The notes beneath the pieces were generated by a model. That model made no database searches, had not been told where the DNA came from, and worked only from the letters and a program-made list of their open reading frames with translations. Shown in pieces: positions 1 through 10,996 of a stretch of DNA of 64,000 nt. Made by a program: the position numbers and the translations under genes. The DNA is from Pseudopithomyces maydicus. Lineage: Eukaryota > Ascomycota > Dothideomycetes > Pleosporales > Didymosphaeriaceae. The stretch is from positions 2,418,001 through 2,482,000 of the forward strand of contig JANTUC010000002.1 in the NCBI GenBank assembly GCA_026873275.1. The letters are read 5' to 3'. How positions within the stretch are numbered: the first letter of the stretch is position 1; each line of letters begins with the position of its first letter.

Positions 1-320
1 GCACGACGAGCTGGCCACGCCCCCGCTGCTGGTGGGTGCTCTCGATGGCGCGCACCAGGGCAATGGTTCGCTGGTCGATCAGGGTCTCGAGGTCGACGTC
101 GTCGATGGCGGGCAGGGTTAGATCGAGTAGGTCCCTGGTGAGGGGGATATCGAGGTGAAGTATCGGTGGAAGAAGATGGTGTGCAAGATGGCTGATGCGA
201 CGGTCAGGTCAGGTCGGGCCAGGGGGGATGGGGGCTTTACACACCTTTCACGACGTCCTTGACGCAGGACAGGTCGGCGAAGATGTCCAGATGGTACTCT
301 GGCCGCCGGCGGGTGTCCAT
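1..320 (-). CDS. ATG101: Autophagy-related protein 101 (5' part, cut by window edge, apparent frameshift)
   Basis: Atg101 is the HORMA-fold subunit that binds Atg13 in the Atg1/ULK autophagy-initiation complex of fungi lacking Atg29/31. Exon 1 is 320-245, starting at an ATG in a strong ACCATGG context. A 53-nt intron (244-192) follows, and exon 2 runs from 191 off the left edge. The joined product reads MDTRRRPEYHLDIFADL, then the family hallmark ILHTIFFHRYFTSI. Right after it the frame hits a stop at 118-120, while the next frame over reads LTRDLLDLTLPAIDDVD and continues to the edge with RGQLVV, all typical of Atg101. One extra C in the run of five (142-146 on the plus strand) joins the two. 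An out-of-frame ATG lies 8 nt upstream of the chosen start. Family assignment is from remembered motifs; only about 100 residues are visible. Confidence 0.85.
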
Positions 321-1402
321 GGTCGCATCTGCCCACAGGGCGGGTGGGGAGAGAGTGGTGGGAGCCCCGCCTCGCCGGCGCGGCGGCCGTGGGGATGAGC
401 CGCACGGGTTCCGAGTTTCAGCACGAGGCTGGTTCGTGGGCGCTGGAGGGCGGCGCTGGTGGGGGTGTGTCTTCTTCTCGTTGTTGTCCTTGTCCTTGTT
501 GTTGTTGTTGTTGTCCGATGTGGCTGGTAGAGGAATGCGAGAGGCTTTGGCAAATGCCGAGCTGACGATTTGATTTTGCGGCTTGGGATGGCGGGGCTCG
601 AGGCTTTTGACGGACCATCAGAGCGCCTGACAAAGCCCGGCAGACTCGGCGGGACGGGACATGGAATTCAAGGCGGCATTGTTATCGCCCTCGCCCTGCC
701 ACCACAGATGACGCGGGTTTTCTGAGACAGGCGCGCGCATGACCACGACGGGCCTGCTGGACGTGACTCCCTCCAACGGCCGTGGCTGGCTTGAGCCTGC
801 TGTTGACCGACAACCTTTGCAAGCGTCTTCAACAAGGCAGCGGCGCGTGTCGCTTACTGGCGGTGCGCCACCGAGGGAGGCCGTTGACGTAGGGAGGGAG
901 GGAGCCTTCCATGCACGTGCAGCGCGTCTGGCCGGGGCTCCGGGGGCTCCGGTGGGGGCCCCCAGAAACCACTTCCGAGCCTGTGTCGCAGCAGCACCGC
1001 CAGTCTGTCCTGTCGTCCCCGACGGCTAGTCTGCGAGCCGCGTATAGCCTAGGCACTCTGGGACGCTGCGGGTGGACGCGGTAGATGGTCGACGCGCCGG
1101 TCGAGACCCTGAGTTGGTCGCAGTTGAACACTACAGAGACCGGCACACGTGGAGATATGACTGCCCAGGTGCCTAGAAACGCTCAAATCGAAGAAATGAT
1201 TTCACTTGAACACCGATCCAGTACAATGTCCTCGGCCAGCGTCCCGACCATGCATGTCCAGCCGCTTCTTCTCCATCGACTATGCAGAAAGTAGTACGCT
1301 CGTCAATCATGATCATGATACAAATACAAAGGGATCCCGCCGCCATGCCACATGCTAAACACCTTCAACCTTTTTTTTTCTTTTTTTACCCAAACCAATG
1401 CT
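321..1402. other. Intergenic, no supported gene
   Basis: Divides ATG101 from the 3' end of the histidine kinase gene; both are on the minus strand. It contains a TTG/TTGTCC-rich microsatellite at about 480-517 and a long T-rich tract at 1371-1390. The open frames here overlap one another on both strands, lack recognisable motifs, and look like by-products of GC-rich sequence. The part next to 320 should hold the ATG101 promoter. Confidence 0.6.
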
Positions 1403-4400
1403 CTACCCGTTTCCGCTTTTAGGCAATATGCTTCTTATCTTGGAGACCAGATCCTCGACTTTGAACGGTTTGGAAATAACAGCGTCCATACCTGCATTCA
1501 ACATGCTCTTAGTTTGTGCTTCGCGGACGTTGGCCGAAACACCTAGGATGGGAGAACGGCCTGCTTTCCCGGACTCTTGGAGTTCACGGATTTCTATCGT
1601 GGCAGCATTTCCATCTTTGATGGGCATTTCCTGTCATTTGCATTAGCCAATCGTCAATATTAAGCTCAGGGCTAGGCATACCTGGTCCATAAGAATGCAA
1701 TCGAAGTAGTTACGATCGCCACCTTTGTCGGGAGCCAATTGTCCGCGTTCAGCGACGGCGTCTATCGCTTCCTGGCCGTTGTTCGCTACAAACACCTAAT
1801 GCTACTTAGCCACTTGTTTCGGAGAAAGTGTCGTAAATGTCAAGACAAAAGCTCACCTCAAAGCCCTTGCCCTGCAGCTGCCGCCTCAGCACTTTCTGGT
1901 TGATGAGATTATCTTCCACCAGGAGAAGCGTGTTACGAGTATCGGATGGTTCTCGACTATCCGATTTGGATCTGTCCAGCGAAAGTAATTCTTGCCTCTT
2001 GGTTTCGCCCCGGACGAGATTTGGAAGCGGCTTCTCAATCCCCTCGGTGACTGGCGAGCACCGCTCTTGAACCTTATTGGCAACTCCTTCCGTTTCTCTG
2101 TATCGCTCGTCTCGGGTAGATTGAGGATGCGCTTCGGGATGGTATTCTGTGGGGGGATTTCTCAACGTCTCATCCATACCCTGTTCGTCTAGATCAATTC
2201 CAGAATTGCTTGTGAGGGTCTTCACTTGGGGACGTTCGTCCGCTGGGTTTTGCTGTTTCTGGTCTTGTTCCATGTCGTCCTCCCGGTCTTTGTTGTGCCT
2301 ATGAGTAGTACCCTGTTCGTCTTTTAATTCCTGTATGCGGTTGAGATTGGAATTACTACGGCTGAACGACGGTCTCGGCGTTTGGGATCGTTGTTGTGCA
2401 GCCGACGACTCCGAAGAGCGAGCGCTAAAGGGTGGCCGGCTCTCTCTGGGATTGTCTGATGTGCGACGAACTTTGAAATAGAAACCAAAGGTTGACCCTT
2501 CGCCGTGTTTGCTGGAAACGCCGATATCGCCTCCATGAAGTTGACACACTGTTGAAATTAGTTTCACAGCCCGTGCGAGAAGGGGGTAATGCCCATACAT
2601 TTGCGCGAGATGAAAAGTCCCAACCCAGAGCCTCCATATTTTTCTTGGGTTTTTGGAGTGGCTTGCCTACAAGAGAGGTCAGCAACTGCAAGACGCAATT
2701 CTTATTAGGTTTTCAGGGCCATACCTGAACCTTTCAAACAGTTTGGCTTGGCCCTCTTGGCTGATGCCGATGCCAGTGTCTTTCACGGCTATCATAAGAT
2801 ACATGACAGCCCCGCTGCCCCATTCGGCGGTCATGGTGGAATCAATGTGGAAAGAGTTTTTGTCCTTGCTGAAGAATATGACATTGGGCGGGTAGGAAGT
2901 TGGCTGTTCGGTCGAAGCGCCGACAGAAACCGAGATTTGTCGATCGCCATCTTTTCTCGCTGTGAATTTGATGGCATTCGTAATGAGATTTACCAAAACC
3001 TGCTTCATCCTGTTACAATCTGCAATTACCGCGTCGACATTCATGTCGTCGTAGGAAGTGTCCATGGCGTAGTGAAACTTGATACCCTTCGCTTTGAACT
3101 CTGAATTGAATACTTTCAACGCCCGCGAGAACTCCCACTTCGGCTTGACTTCTGCGATCTGTCAGCAAAATGCAATCTTCGGCACAGCAGCGAAGCACCA
3201 ACCACGAGGTACCAAAGAAAGCATCATTGAGTCGAGCTTTGAAAAGGACAGGATATCATCAACAAGAGTATTTTGATGCGATACACATAGGAGAATGGTG
3301 TCGGCGGCATCTAGAATGTCGTCGATTTGGCGCTTGACTTGCTCGTGATGGTCGCCAATGTCGCGGGCCACATCTTTGACCTCTTCGGCCAAGTGCAAGA
3401 CAGCGCTGAGCGGATTCCGGATTTCGTGCGACACCATGTCAATGAAGCGTTCCTGTTGTTCCTTTCGCTCTTGTGCCTCGATGGCAGCCTTTTCTTGGGT
3501 GATTTGTGCTTGCTTGATCTCGGTGATGTCCACGACGGCGCAGATAAAACCGGCCTCGGGGTCGTCGCTCAACGGCCGGAACAGAAACAGTCTCCACTCT
3601 CCCTCCTCGCCCTGTGCGTCGGCGGCACACCTGAATTCGATTCGAAGCTCCTCGCGGGAGGAGAAGGCCTGCCTGTAGGCACCCATAACTCTCTCGTAGT
3701 CTTGGGGGTGGATGCTTTCAGGCCAGGCGCGAAACTCGTTTTGGCCTTTGTTGGTGGTCAGCTTGAAGAAGCCGTCGTTGACGAAGATGGCCTCGGCCTC
3801 CTTGTCCAGAATAGCCAGTCCGTTGGGGAGGAGCTCTGCGAACTTTGAGAAGAGCAGGGTCTGCTGGGCGTCGGTTTGGTGTTCATGGCCACGTGGATCA
3901 GGCTGCTGCGAGGCGGAATGCTTGGTTTGCTTTGCCTTGTTGGTTTGTAGATAATTGCGAGGTCGGTGTATAAGTTGGTGGTGTAGGCGGGATTGGGGGG
4001 GTTGGTGTGTGCCTGTGTCGACATTCTCGTTGAACCCGTTGGAGGCAATGTCGTCTATCCTCGAGAGATGCATGTATTTGTCGGTGGACTGGTGGGTAAG
4101 CAGCTGGGCGAGGACTCCCTGGCGCTTGCCATTCTCGTCGATGATGGTGCTGAGGAGGATCTGGGCTTCTTCGTTGTCGTCCGGGAGGTCTTTGAGGAAG
4201 AACCTGCAGGCTAGTCGAGGTCAGAAGGCGGAGGGTTCACGGCGGAGGGTTCACGGCGGAGGGTTCACGGCGGAGGGTTCACGGCGGAAGTTTCAGTACG
4301 GCGGAGGTGGAGACTGCTTACCTACCTTGCACGTACGCCCTCTGGCACCAGCGCGCAGGGCGGAGAGGGCCTGTTCCGAGTACGTGGCGTCGGCGCGGGT

Positions 4401-4652
4401 GCCCAAGCCATCGAGGTCGGCGCGTGCCTTGCCCCAGGCGAGGTTGTGAATGATGACCGAGTGCTGGCCCCAGAAGATGGCGGCGCAGTGGGGGATGGGC
4501 AGGATGCACGAGTTGACGAGCGTCTTAAGGGCAACGGGCCAGTGTTCACGGCTGCCCAGGAGGGTGGTGGACCAGTCCTTGCGCTCCAGGCTCTCGAGGT
4601 TCAGATCGTAGACGGGCAAGCCGGCGGCGGTCAGCTTGTCGAGATTCTCCAT
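1403..4652 (-). CDS. Hybrid sensor histidine kinase with PAS and receiver domains
   Basis: Seven exons: 4652-4322, 4210-3213, 3158-2725, 2666-2599, 2548-1857, 1795-1682, 1630-1403, about 954 residues. All phases fit; the 3213/3158 junction has an alternative donor a few bases on. An N-terminal region starting MENLDKLTAAGLPVYDL is followed by a PAS domain (about 230-345). The HisKA H-box is MVSHEIRNP, with the phospho-accepting His near residue 372. The ATPase has N-box NRMKQVLVNLITNAIKFT, G1 VKDTGIGIS and G2 YGGSGLGLFISRK. A low-complexity linker then leads to a receiver domain: LLVEDNLINQKVL, phospho-accepting Asp near 878 in ILMDQEMP, and the conserved Lys in SKPFK. All catalytic residues are present, so it should signal through the Ypd1 phosphorelay. 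No transmembrane segment is seen, suggesting a cytoplasmic sensor. I do not assign a fungal kinase group or a ligand. Confidence 0.92.
4227..4296. repeat. 14-bp minisatellite inside an intron
   Basis: Four perfect copies of GGCGGAGGGTTCAC (4227-4240, 4241-4254, 4255-4268, 4269-4282) and a fifth degenerate copy to 4296. They lie within intron 1 (4321-4211) of the histidine kinase gene and make up most of its 111 nt. Confidence 0.95.
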
Positions 4653-5253
4653 GGCGCGGGGCAGGCGCCGGGGAGGCTAGGAGGGGATTCCAAGGTTTGC
4701 AGGGCAGCCGCTGGCCGTGGGGTGCATTGTTTTGTATAGCGCAAAGCGCCATGGGCCACCTGGGGCATCATCGATGCCATCTGGCGTGACGTAATGGGTC
4801 GTTTGGGGCTGGCTGTCCTGGCTGTCCTGGCTCTTCGGCGTGCCCACTGTCCGCCGCGTGCCTGGCAGGCGATCCAAGGCCTGGGCCGCGGCGACGCGCC
4901 TGGTCAGGCTCGAAGGGGCTTGGGGCAGCGGGTGCTTTGGGTGCCTGTACCCTACCGGTGCGTGCTTTTGGCCACGGCGGCTGGCCACCCTACCGTGCCT
5001 TTGGCCGCTGGCCACCCTACCGTGCTTTTGGCCGCTGGCTACCGTGCTTTGGCAGCCCGCCGCCCTCGATCGCCCCGCCCGCCGTGACCCCCCGCCGAAT
5101 CGGTGCGTCAGCATCACCAGACGGTGCAGTAAGTAGGTAGACACTGGACAGATACACCAGATATGCATGCACCCACCGGCCTACCTTCCCACCCCTGGTG
5201 CCTGTGACATGACACCTGACGTCGTCCCATCCCTTCGTCTTCTCACCTCCAAC
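4653..5253. promoter_or_regulatory. Divergent promoter region with 27-bp tandem repeat
   Basis: Lies between the histidine kinase (-) and F-box (+) start codons, so it must carry both promoters. It holds about 2.8 copies of a 27-bp unit beginning CTGGCCACCCTACCGTGC (4981-5007, 5008-5034, shortened copy to about 5055). No TATA box or known operator was recognised. Confidence 0.6.
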
Positions 5254-6663
5254 ATGGATCCTCCGGAAACCCTGGTCGACCTTGCTCCCGAGCTGCTCCA
5301 GCTCGTCCTGGCACATCTCGCCCCACACGACCTCGTGCGCTTCGGCCAGACCTGCCGCCGTGCACACGACTTCATCCGCCCCGCCGCCAACCAGCATCTG
5401 TGGGAGTCCGTCTTCACCAACACCTTCGACCATCCGAAGCATGCCTGGTGCCGTCTGGCCCCCACCGCGCGCCGAGACCATCAGCCGCGCGAGGCTCTCT
5501 GGGACTGGCATCGCGAGCTCGTGCGTCGCACCCACGTCTTCAACCTACTCGTCCGGGGAGACAGGCCCCAGATCGCCCGTCAACTCGAACACGTCGTCAC
5601 CACCCTGCTTGACGTGCAACAGACAGCCTCCACCTCCCTGAACACAGACTACTTGCATCACCTGGAGCAGACCGTCGGCGGCTTCGACCATATAGTTCAT
5701 GATTTCAGCAACCACCCGCATTCTCTGGCAGTCCCCCAGCCCTCCGAAACAATCCACCAGCGACCCGTCACCCGCTCAATGCTGAGACGCAGTGCCGTCG
5801 CCCCCGAATGGGCCAGCCGGTTCCATATCATCCATGGACCCACGCGAAGAGAAGAGGAGTCGCCCTCATCCAAAGCCGGCGCCCGAGCCCTCGTGTACGA
5901 TTGGACCTCTACTGGCGAGGAGGCCGATTTTGGTCCCTTCTACAAGGATTGTTCAGGAAAGGTCAACTGGCAGCTGCTCGAGGCCATCAGCTCTCTGATG
6001 CATCGTATATTTGCCACTGCACTCGAAGGATACCATTTGCGTCCGACCGGCTATGATCTTCACGTGCCGCTCGGCCAACCCATGCACTCGGCCATCCCGA
6101 ACGATTGGGCCGGCGTTACAGGCACCTGGGTAGGGACATATGCATTCTTGGACTATCGCGCACTTGTCCACTACAATTTCGCTCATACGCTGGAGCACCA
6201 TTTAGGTCTTGAGGACTGTGAAGAAGCTTGTGGGGACATGATGCGCTTGGACCTCGAGCTCGATGATTCTGATGAGCTGAGCCGGGATCCACGTCTGCAA
6301 TCCTCCCTGCCTACCTGCGACGATCTGCCGAAGTTGTTCTTTCGAGGTTCCTCTACTGCACAAGCCACCGAACGCCCTGCTATTCAGGTCCGGGGTATGA
6401 CCTGTCTTGCATATGGTGGGCGGGAGGTGCGTTGGCGACTGATCATCAGGTAGGAACTGCCATAAAATGAATACCGTTGCTTTTGGACTAATGTACGTAG
6501 ATATGCCGGTACCGATCAATGGCAACTCGAGGGCGTGCAGCCCAGTGGCATACGTTCTGGGGGTATGTATGGCTTGTGGTCGCATGTAGACCACGATGTC
6601 CACGGACCCATGGGACCCTTCTATTACGCACCTACGGAGCTTTGCAATTTCTCGTTTGATTAG
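5254..6663 (+). CDS. F-box domain protein
   Basis: Exons 5254-6449 and 6501-6663 give 452 residues. The intron (51 nt, GTAGGA..GTAG) restores the frame after WRLIIR and leads into YAGTDQWQLEGVQPSG. The start chosen, MDPPETLVDLAPELL, places the F-box at the very N-terminus (residues about 8-45: LAPELLQLVLAHLAPHDLVR, then FGQTCRRAHDFI). An in-frame ATG further upstream at 5167 is possible but adds only an unconvincing leader. F-box proteins join Skp1-Cullin-Rbx ubiquitin ligases and select substrates. The remainder has no repeat type I recognise (no WD40 or LRR), so the substrate is unknown. Its stop codon lies only 13 nt from that of the convergent MFS gene. Confidence 0.85.
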
Positions 6664-6676
6664 GTGATCATTCCCC

Positions 6677-8210
6677 TCATACCAATGCATCGGTTGCCTT
6701 GCCCTGCATTCTCAGTCTCTCCCCATATCTCCAAATAAGATAGGGAGCCGGAATGCCAAGGACAATTGCAATGCTCGCAAGAAGAGTGCTCCCGTACCCA
6801 TAGCCTAGCGAAGAGAACAAACCTGGCGCAAATATAGGGAACGCGAAAGCGAAAACGTTTCTGGGAAGCTGGGATGCGGCAGTGCCCGATGCCGTGTATT
6901 CCAGGTATGCTTCGACAATATAAGTTTGCGTGGCCGTGGTACTCAGCAAATATCCACACCCGAAGATTACCATACCTTACGGTCATGTTAACTTTGCCAG
7001 TAGCAGTACATGTGGTGAGGTTCTTACCCAAGTCCGGTACAATCCAATGCGTACGTTTCTCAACCGCCCATCCATACACTAAAAGCCCGATAGGGATCAA
7101 CAATGACCCAGGTATCATCAAGGGGACACGATTCTCTGGCTTTGTCACCCCGCCGTTCCTGGCTTTCAGCCACGCCCAGATTGCGTCTATTGCCCACCAC
7201 TGGATGAGCAACGCTATCAGGCACCCGGTCACTGGTGCAAAGTAATGCAACCCACTGGCTGTGTGTGACTGGTGGTATTCATCGAGCCACATGTTTGCAA
7301 AGGTCGAGTGTACAATGTATAGTAGGCCAAATTGATAACCCATCAAGAACGCTGCCAGTTGGATCACCGGCTGCCTGCATAGCATCATTGCTGGTCGCAA
7401 GGTTGTGATCTTTAATCGCGCGACCACCGTCATATTTGACACATCCTTCTCTGAGTAGTAAGGCTTTCCAGTCGTCTTCCGCAAGTGGGCCGCTTTTCGC
7501 GAGAGCAGAGTCGGCGCGTGCGTCTCTGGTAAGAAAAGCAAGAAGGCAACGGCCAGGCATCCTGCAAAAATCGACAGTACATAGAACAGCCAACGCCAGC
7601 TCGTGTGCTGCACCATCACGCCGCCGACGATTGGGCCTATGGCTGGACCGAGTAAGGGAAGAAAACTGCGAACGGCCGTGGACTTGCCCCGTTCGTCGGA
7701 AGTAAAACAATCTGCCACAATCGCTCCTGAAACCGCGAATTCAGCACTCGCCCCCAGCCCAGACATCAATCGACCCGTGATCAACAATGCTCTATTTGTA
7801 GAGAATCCGCAGAGTGTGTTCCATAAAACGTACCAGCATGTTCCGATGATCCAAATCGGCCGGCGACCCCAAACTTCACTGCAAGGTGCAAGTACCATGG
7901 GGCCGAACGCAAATGCCAGAATATAAATGGAAAGGACAATGGATGCCTCCGCTTGGGATATGTGGAGGTCTTTGCCCAGCACATCAAGGGCGGGAGCGAG
8001 CATCGGACCTGACATTAGGGTTATCAGGCCGCCGAGCGAGGTGAGAAGAGTAGTGAACCATTTTCGAGAGGATGGCCAGTTGTAAGGGTTGGAAGGGTCG
8101 GAGGAGCCGTCCCACGTGACGAGTATGGTCTCTTCTCGTGCTGCGGCATTGGTCGTTGCACAACCGTCTGTGATGGTGGGCCCTTTCTCGAGCTCTGAGC
8201 TTGTCTTCAT
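6677..8210 (-). CDS. MFS drug/H+ antiporter-like transporter
   Basis: Exons 8210-7028 and 6975-6677 give 493 residues; the 52-nt intron joins IVPDLG to MVIFGCGYLL. The cytosolic N-terminus ends in SDPSNPYNWPSSRKW, typical of fungal 12-helix DHA1 exporters. Helix 2-3 loop motif GRRPIWIIG and the antiporter motif C in helix 5 (LLGPAIGPIVGG) are visible, and hydrophobic segments continue to the C-terminus. It probably exports a small molecule across the plasma membrane by proton exchange; the substrate cannot be read from sequence. It is divergently arranged with a Zn2Cys6 regulator 454 bp away, a common layout for transporter and dedicated activator in fungi, so co-regulation is a reasonable inference. 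Confidence 0.9.
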
Positions 8211-8664
8211 GATTTCAAGCGTTATGTGGGTTCCTCAGTAGATGATGATATAGGAATACTATTGTGCTTGGGAACACACGTTAGGCAACCTTAGTCCTTA
8301 TAAATGTTGACGAAACATATTCTCTGTTGTTTTCTCCGATCCTGTCCATTTCTCCGCAGTCTTTCCCTAGGTTCTCGCTGGTCGCTTGGCAGTCTACGCT
8401 TGCTTTACTTTGGACATAGGGGACTCGCATCCATTGGTCCTCAGTCCTTATCCGATTGATTGATAATACCTACATTTCCATCGTTGTTCCTTCCTCGGAC
8501 AAATCGGTAATATATCCGAATATCCCCGAGCTCCTCTTCCCCAAAACCAGCTAGTCCACGCTTTGCATCCATCCTACGCTAGTGTGTTGTGTATTTCAAC
8601 TCCAATAACGCTGGATTTCTCCGAGCAGTGCATATGTACGAGCCGACGTTGTTAAACTTATTCC
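8211..8664. promoter_or_regulatory. Shared promoter of MFS transporter and Zn2Cys6 regulator
   Basis: 454 bp between two divergent start codons. At 8505-8518 there is an inverted pair of CGG triplets separated by 8 nt (CGGTAATATATCCG), the kind of site bound by dimeric Zn2Cys6 proteins. A further CGG lies at 8496-8498. Binding by the neighbouring regulator is inference only. Confidence 0.5.
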
Positions 8665-10996
8665 ATGGAAGTCCGAAAGCGCAAACAGCGTGCCATCTTG
8701 AGTTGCAATGACTGCAGGAGAAGAAAACTGAAGTGCGATCGCGAGTTACCGTGCAACCGGTGCATTGGGGGTGGGTACCCAGAAAGGTGTGCGTATAACT
8801 CTATTGAACAGGAGGAGCCGTCGCCCAAGCGCGTGAAGACTGGACCGTTGCAGAATTTAGCCCCGGCCACCAGCTCGAGTCCTAGCGTAGGGCCCGGCGA
8901 GCGGGTTGATCATTTAGAACATCAATTGGCCGAGATCCAGGAAGTGGTGAGGAGATTAGAACATCGATGGAAATCCACAGATGGTCTAAGGACGCGTCAA
9001 GGAGGCTCCGAGGCGACGGCTGAGCCATACCAATCCGCTCCTTTGGTCGGGCTTTTCAAGGGCAAAGGTATGAGGACCTTCTACTACGGGCCTTCGAGTC
9101 CTATTACAATTATTGCAAATGTATGGTCTTATCTCATAGTCTATGCCCATCTTCCCTTCTTGTCTTCCGTCACCTAACACGCTTAGTTTCACGATCTACC
9201 TCCTTTCATGAAACACGTCTACACCGGCTCCACCCTTCAACAATTGCGGCAAAATCTAAATAAGCAAGAAGACCGCTCTCGAGCAAGGCAAAGTGCAAAA
9301 CGAGTTCTAACCATCACATGCCTTCGTAACTTACTCCCAGATCGGGATACTGTGGATAAAGTGCTCAAAACTTATTTTGATACCTTTGAAACTACTTATC
9401 GCATCCTGCATGCTCCTACCTTCTGGAAAGCTTATTCAAGCTACTGGGATGTAAGTCGCAATTCCAATGAGGAGATGGACGCCATCGTTCTTGGGATATT
9501 GGCTTGCACATTATGTACAAGTACACATGCGACTCCGAGGTACAACATCAATGGCTCTTCGTTTAGAGGTAAAGCAATAGTCTGGCTCAAGGCCTGTCAG
9601 ACGTGGCTTAGAAGACAGAGTAACAAGCGTAGGACACTTGCGAGCTTGCAAGTGAGGTTGTTGCTGCTTCTTGCCCTCAGTACTACATGTATGAAAACAA
9701 AGGAGTATTATCAAGAGGTGCAGGCGCACATGGGGTTTATGATAAGCTCAGGTATGCATAGGAATCCAGGGGTCTTAGGGAATCGGTGTTGTGTGTTTGA
9801 AGAGGAGATTCGACGAAGGCTTTGGGCGACGACTATGGAGCTAGAGATGCAGGCGAGCATTGATAAAGGTAAGCCATACGACCAGCTGTGATAGAGACAA
9901 ACTGACGTGCTACAAAGGAACCACATCCTATCTTTCCAACCTGCAATACGATTGCGGCATTCCACACAACCTCAACGATGCCGACCTCTATCCAGATATG
10001 AAGTTTCTTCCTGATCCACATCCGGACCATGTGTTCACAGATACGTCCTACCTTCATCACTCGGTGAAATCACTCCCTCTCCGCACAAAACTTCTTTCTA
10101 CTGCCAATTCCCTAGATGCATTGCCATCGTTTACCGATGTGCTACATTATGAAGAAGATATACAAAGCTCTCTTAGCAATCTCCCCTGCTGGAACGCCCC
10201 TTCAGCATCAATGGCTCGCATCCTCCTCGACCTCCAGCTCCGCCAATTTCTCGTCATAATTTACACACGTCATATTTTAGCCATAGACTTGGACACTAGA
10301 AGCAACTCTTCTTATCGATATGCAGTTACTGTTGTCCTAGATGCTTGCGAAGTTCTCATCGCACTGCACACCCAGCTCACCGATGCCCACAATTTCGCTC
10401 TATGCTGCATCCGCTTTGACTATCTTCGCGCTGCACTCCTAATTTGCCGCATGGCATACTACGCTAGTATCACCTCCGAAACATTCATCACTCGGATAGC
10501 CCGACCGGTCTTCGAATCAACCAGGGCGAACGCATTGAAATTACTAGAAGAGAGGTCTATGAGACCTGGAAGAGGAAATCATCATTATTGGTACCTTTCT
10601 GGAGCTGTTAGTCTTGTCAGTATCCAATACGCCCCTGAGCAGAGATTGAACTTAGAGGAAGAAGCGGGGGAGGGTGTGCAATTTGTTGTACAGGATGCTT
10701 GCACTTCAGGATGATGAGGGAGATGAACAACCTGCTGAAGTATGAATTTCTGTTCTTCTGTCACTTTGAGCATGTCAGGGCTAACAAAAGTCAAGGTTAT
10801 GATTGAGGAAGCACAGGGGATAGACAAGGATACGCCTGCTTCTTTGTCGAACGTTAATCTCCCCGTGGATAATGCGCCGTTTACAATGACAGCAGCTGGG
10901 GCAGGAGCGTATGATGAACCGGAAGCCAATACTTGGACTATGGAAAATTTCTGGTTTGTCGAGGATTTTGATATCGGAATGGGACAAAATTTTTGA
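8665..10996 (+). CDS. Zn2Cys6 fungal-specific transcription factor (3' end uncertain)
   Basis: Exons 8665-9120, 9187-9868 and 9918 onward. Residues about 14-45 form a complete binuclear zinc cluster with all six cysteines (CNDCRRRKLKC, CNRC, then ERC), followed by a basic linker and a short coiled coil (RVDHLEHQLAEIQEVVRRLE). The middle region fits the fungal_trans regulatory domain (VLKTYFDTFETTYRILHAP). The frame of exon 3 runs to a stop at 10714. The next frame over reads MLALQDDEGDEQPAE and, after a good intron (GTATGA.. to ..GTCAAG), continues VMIEEAQGIDKD to a stop at 10994-10996. Joining the two needs removal of one base near 10691-10694, or an intron I could not place. I therefore give the span to 10996 but regard 10714 as the literal end. 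It probably controls the divergent transporter. Confidence 0.82.
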
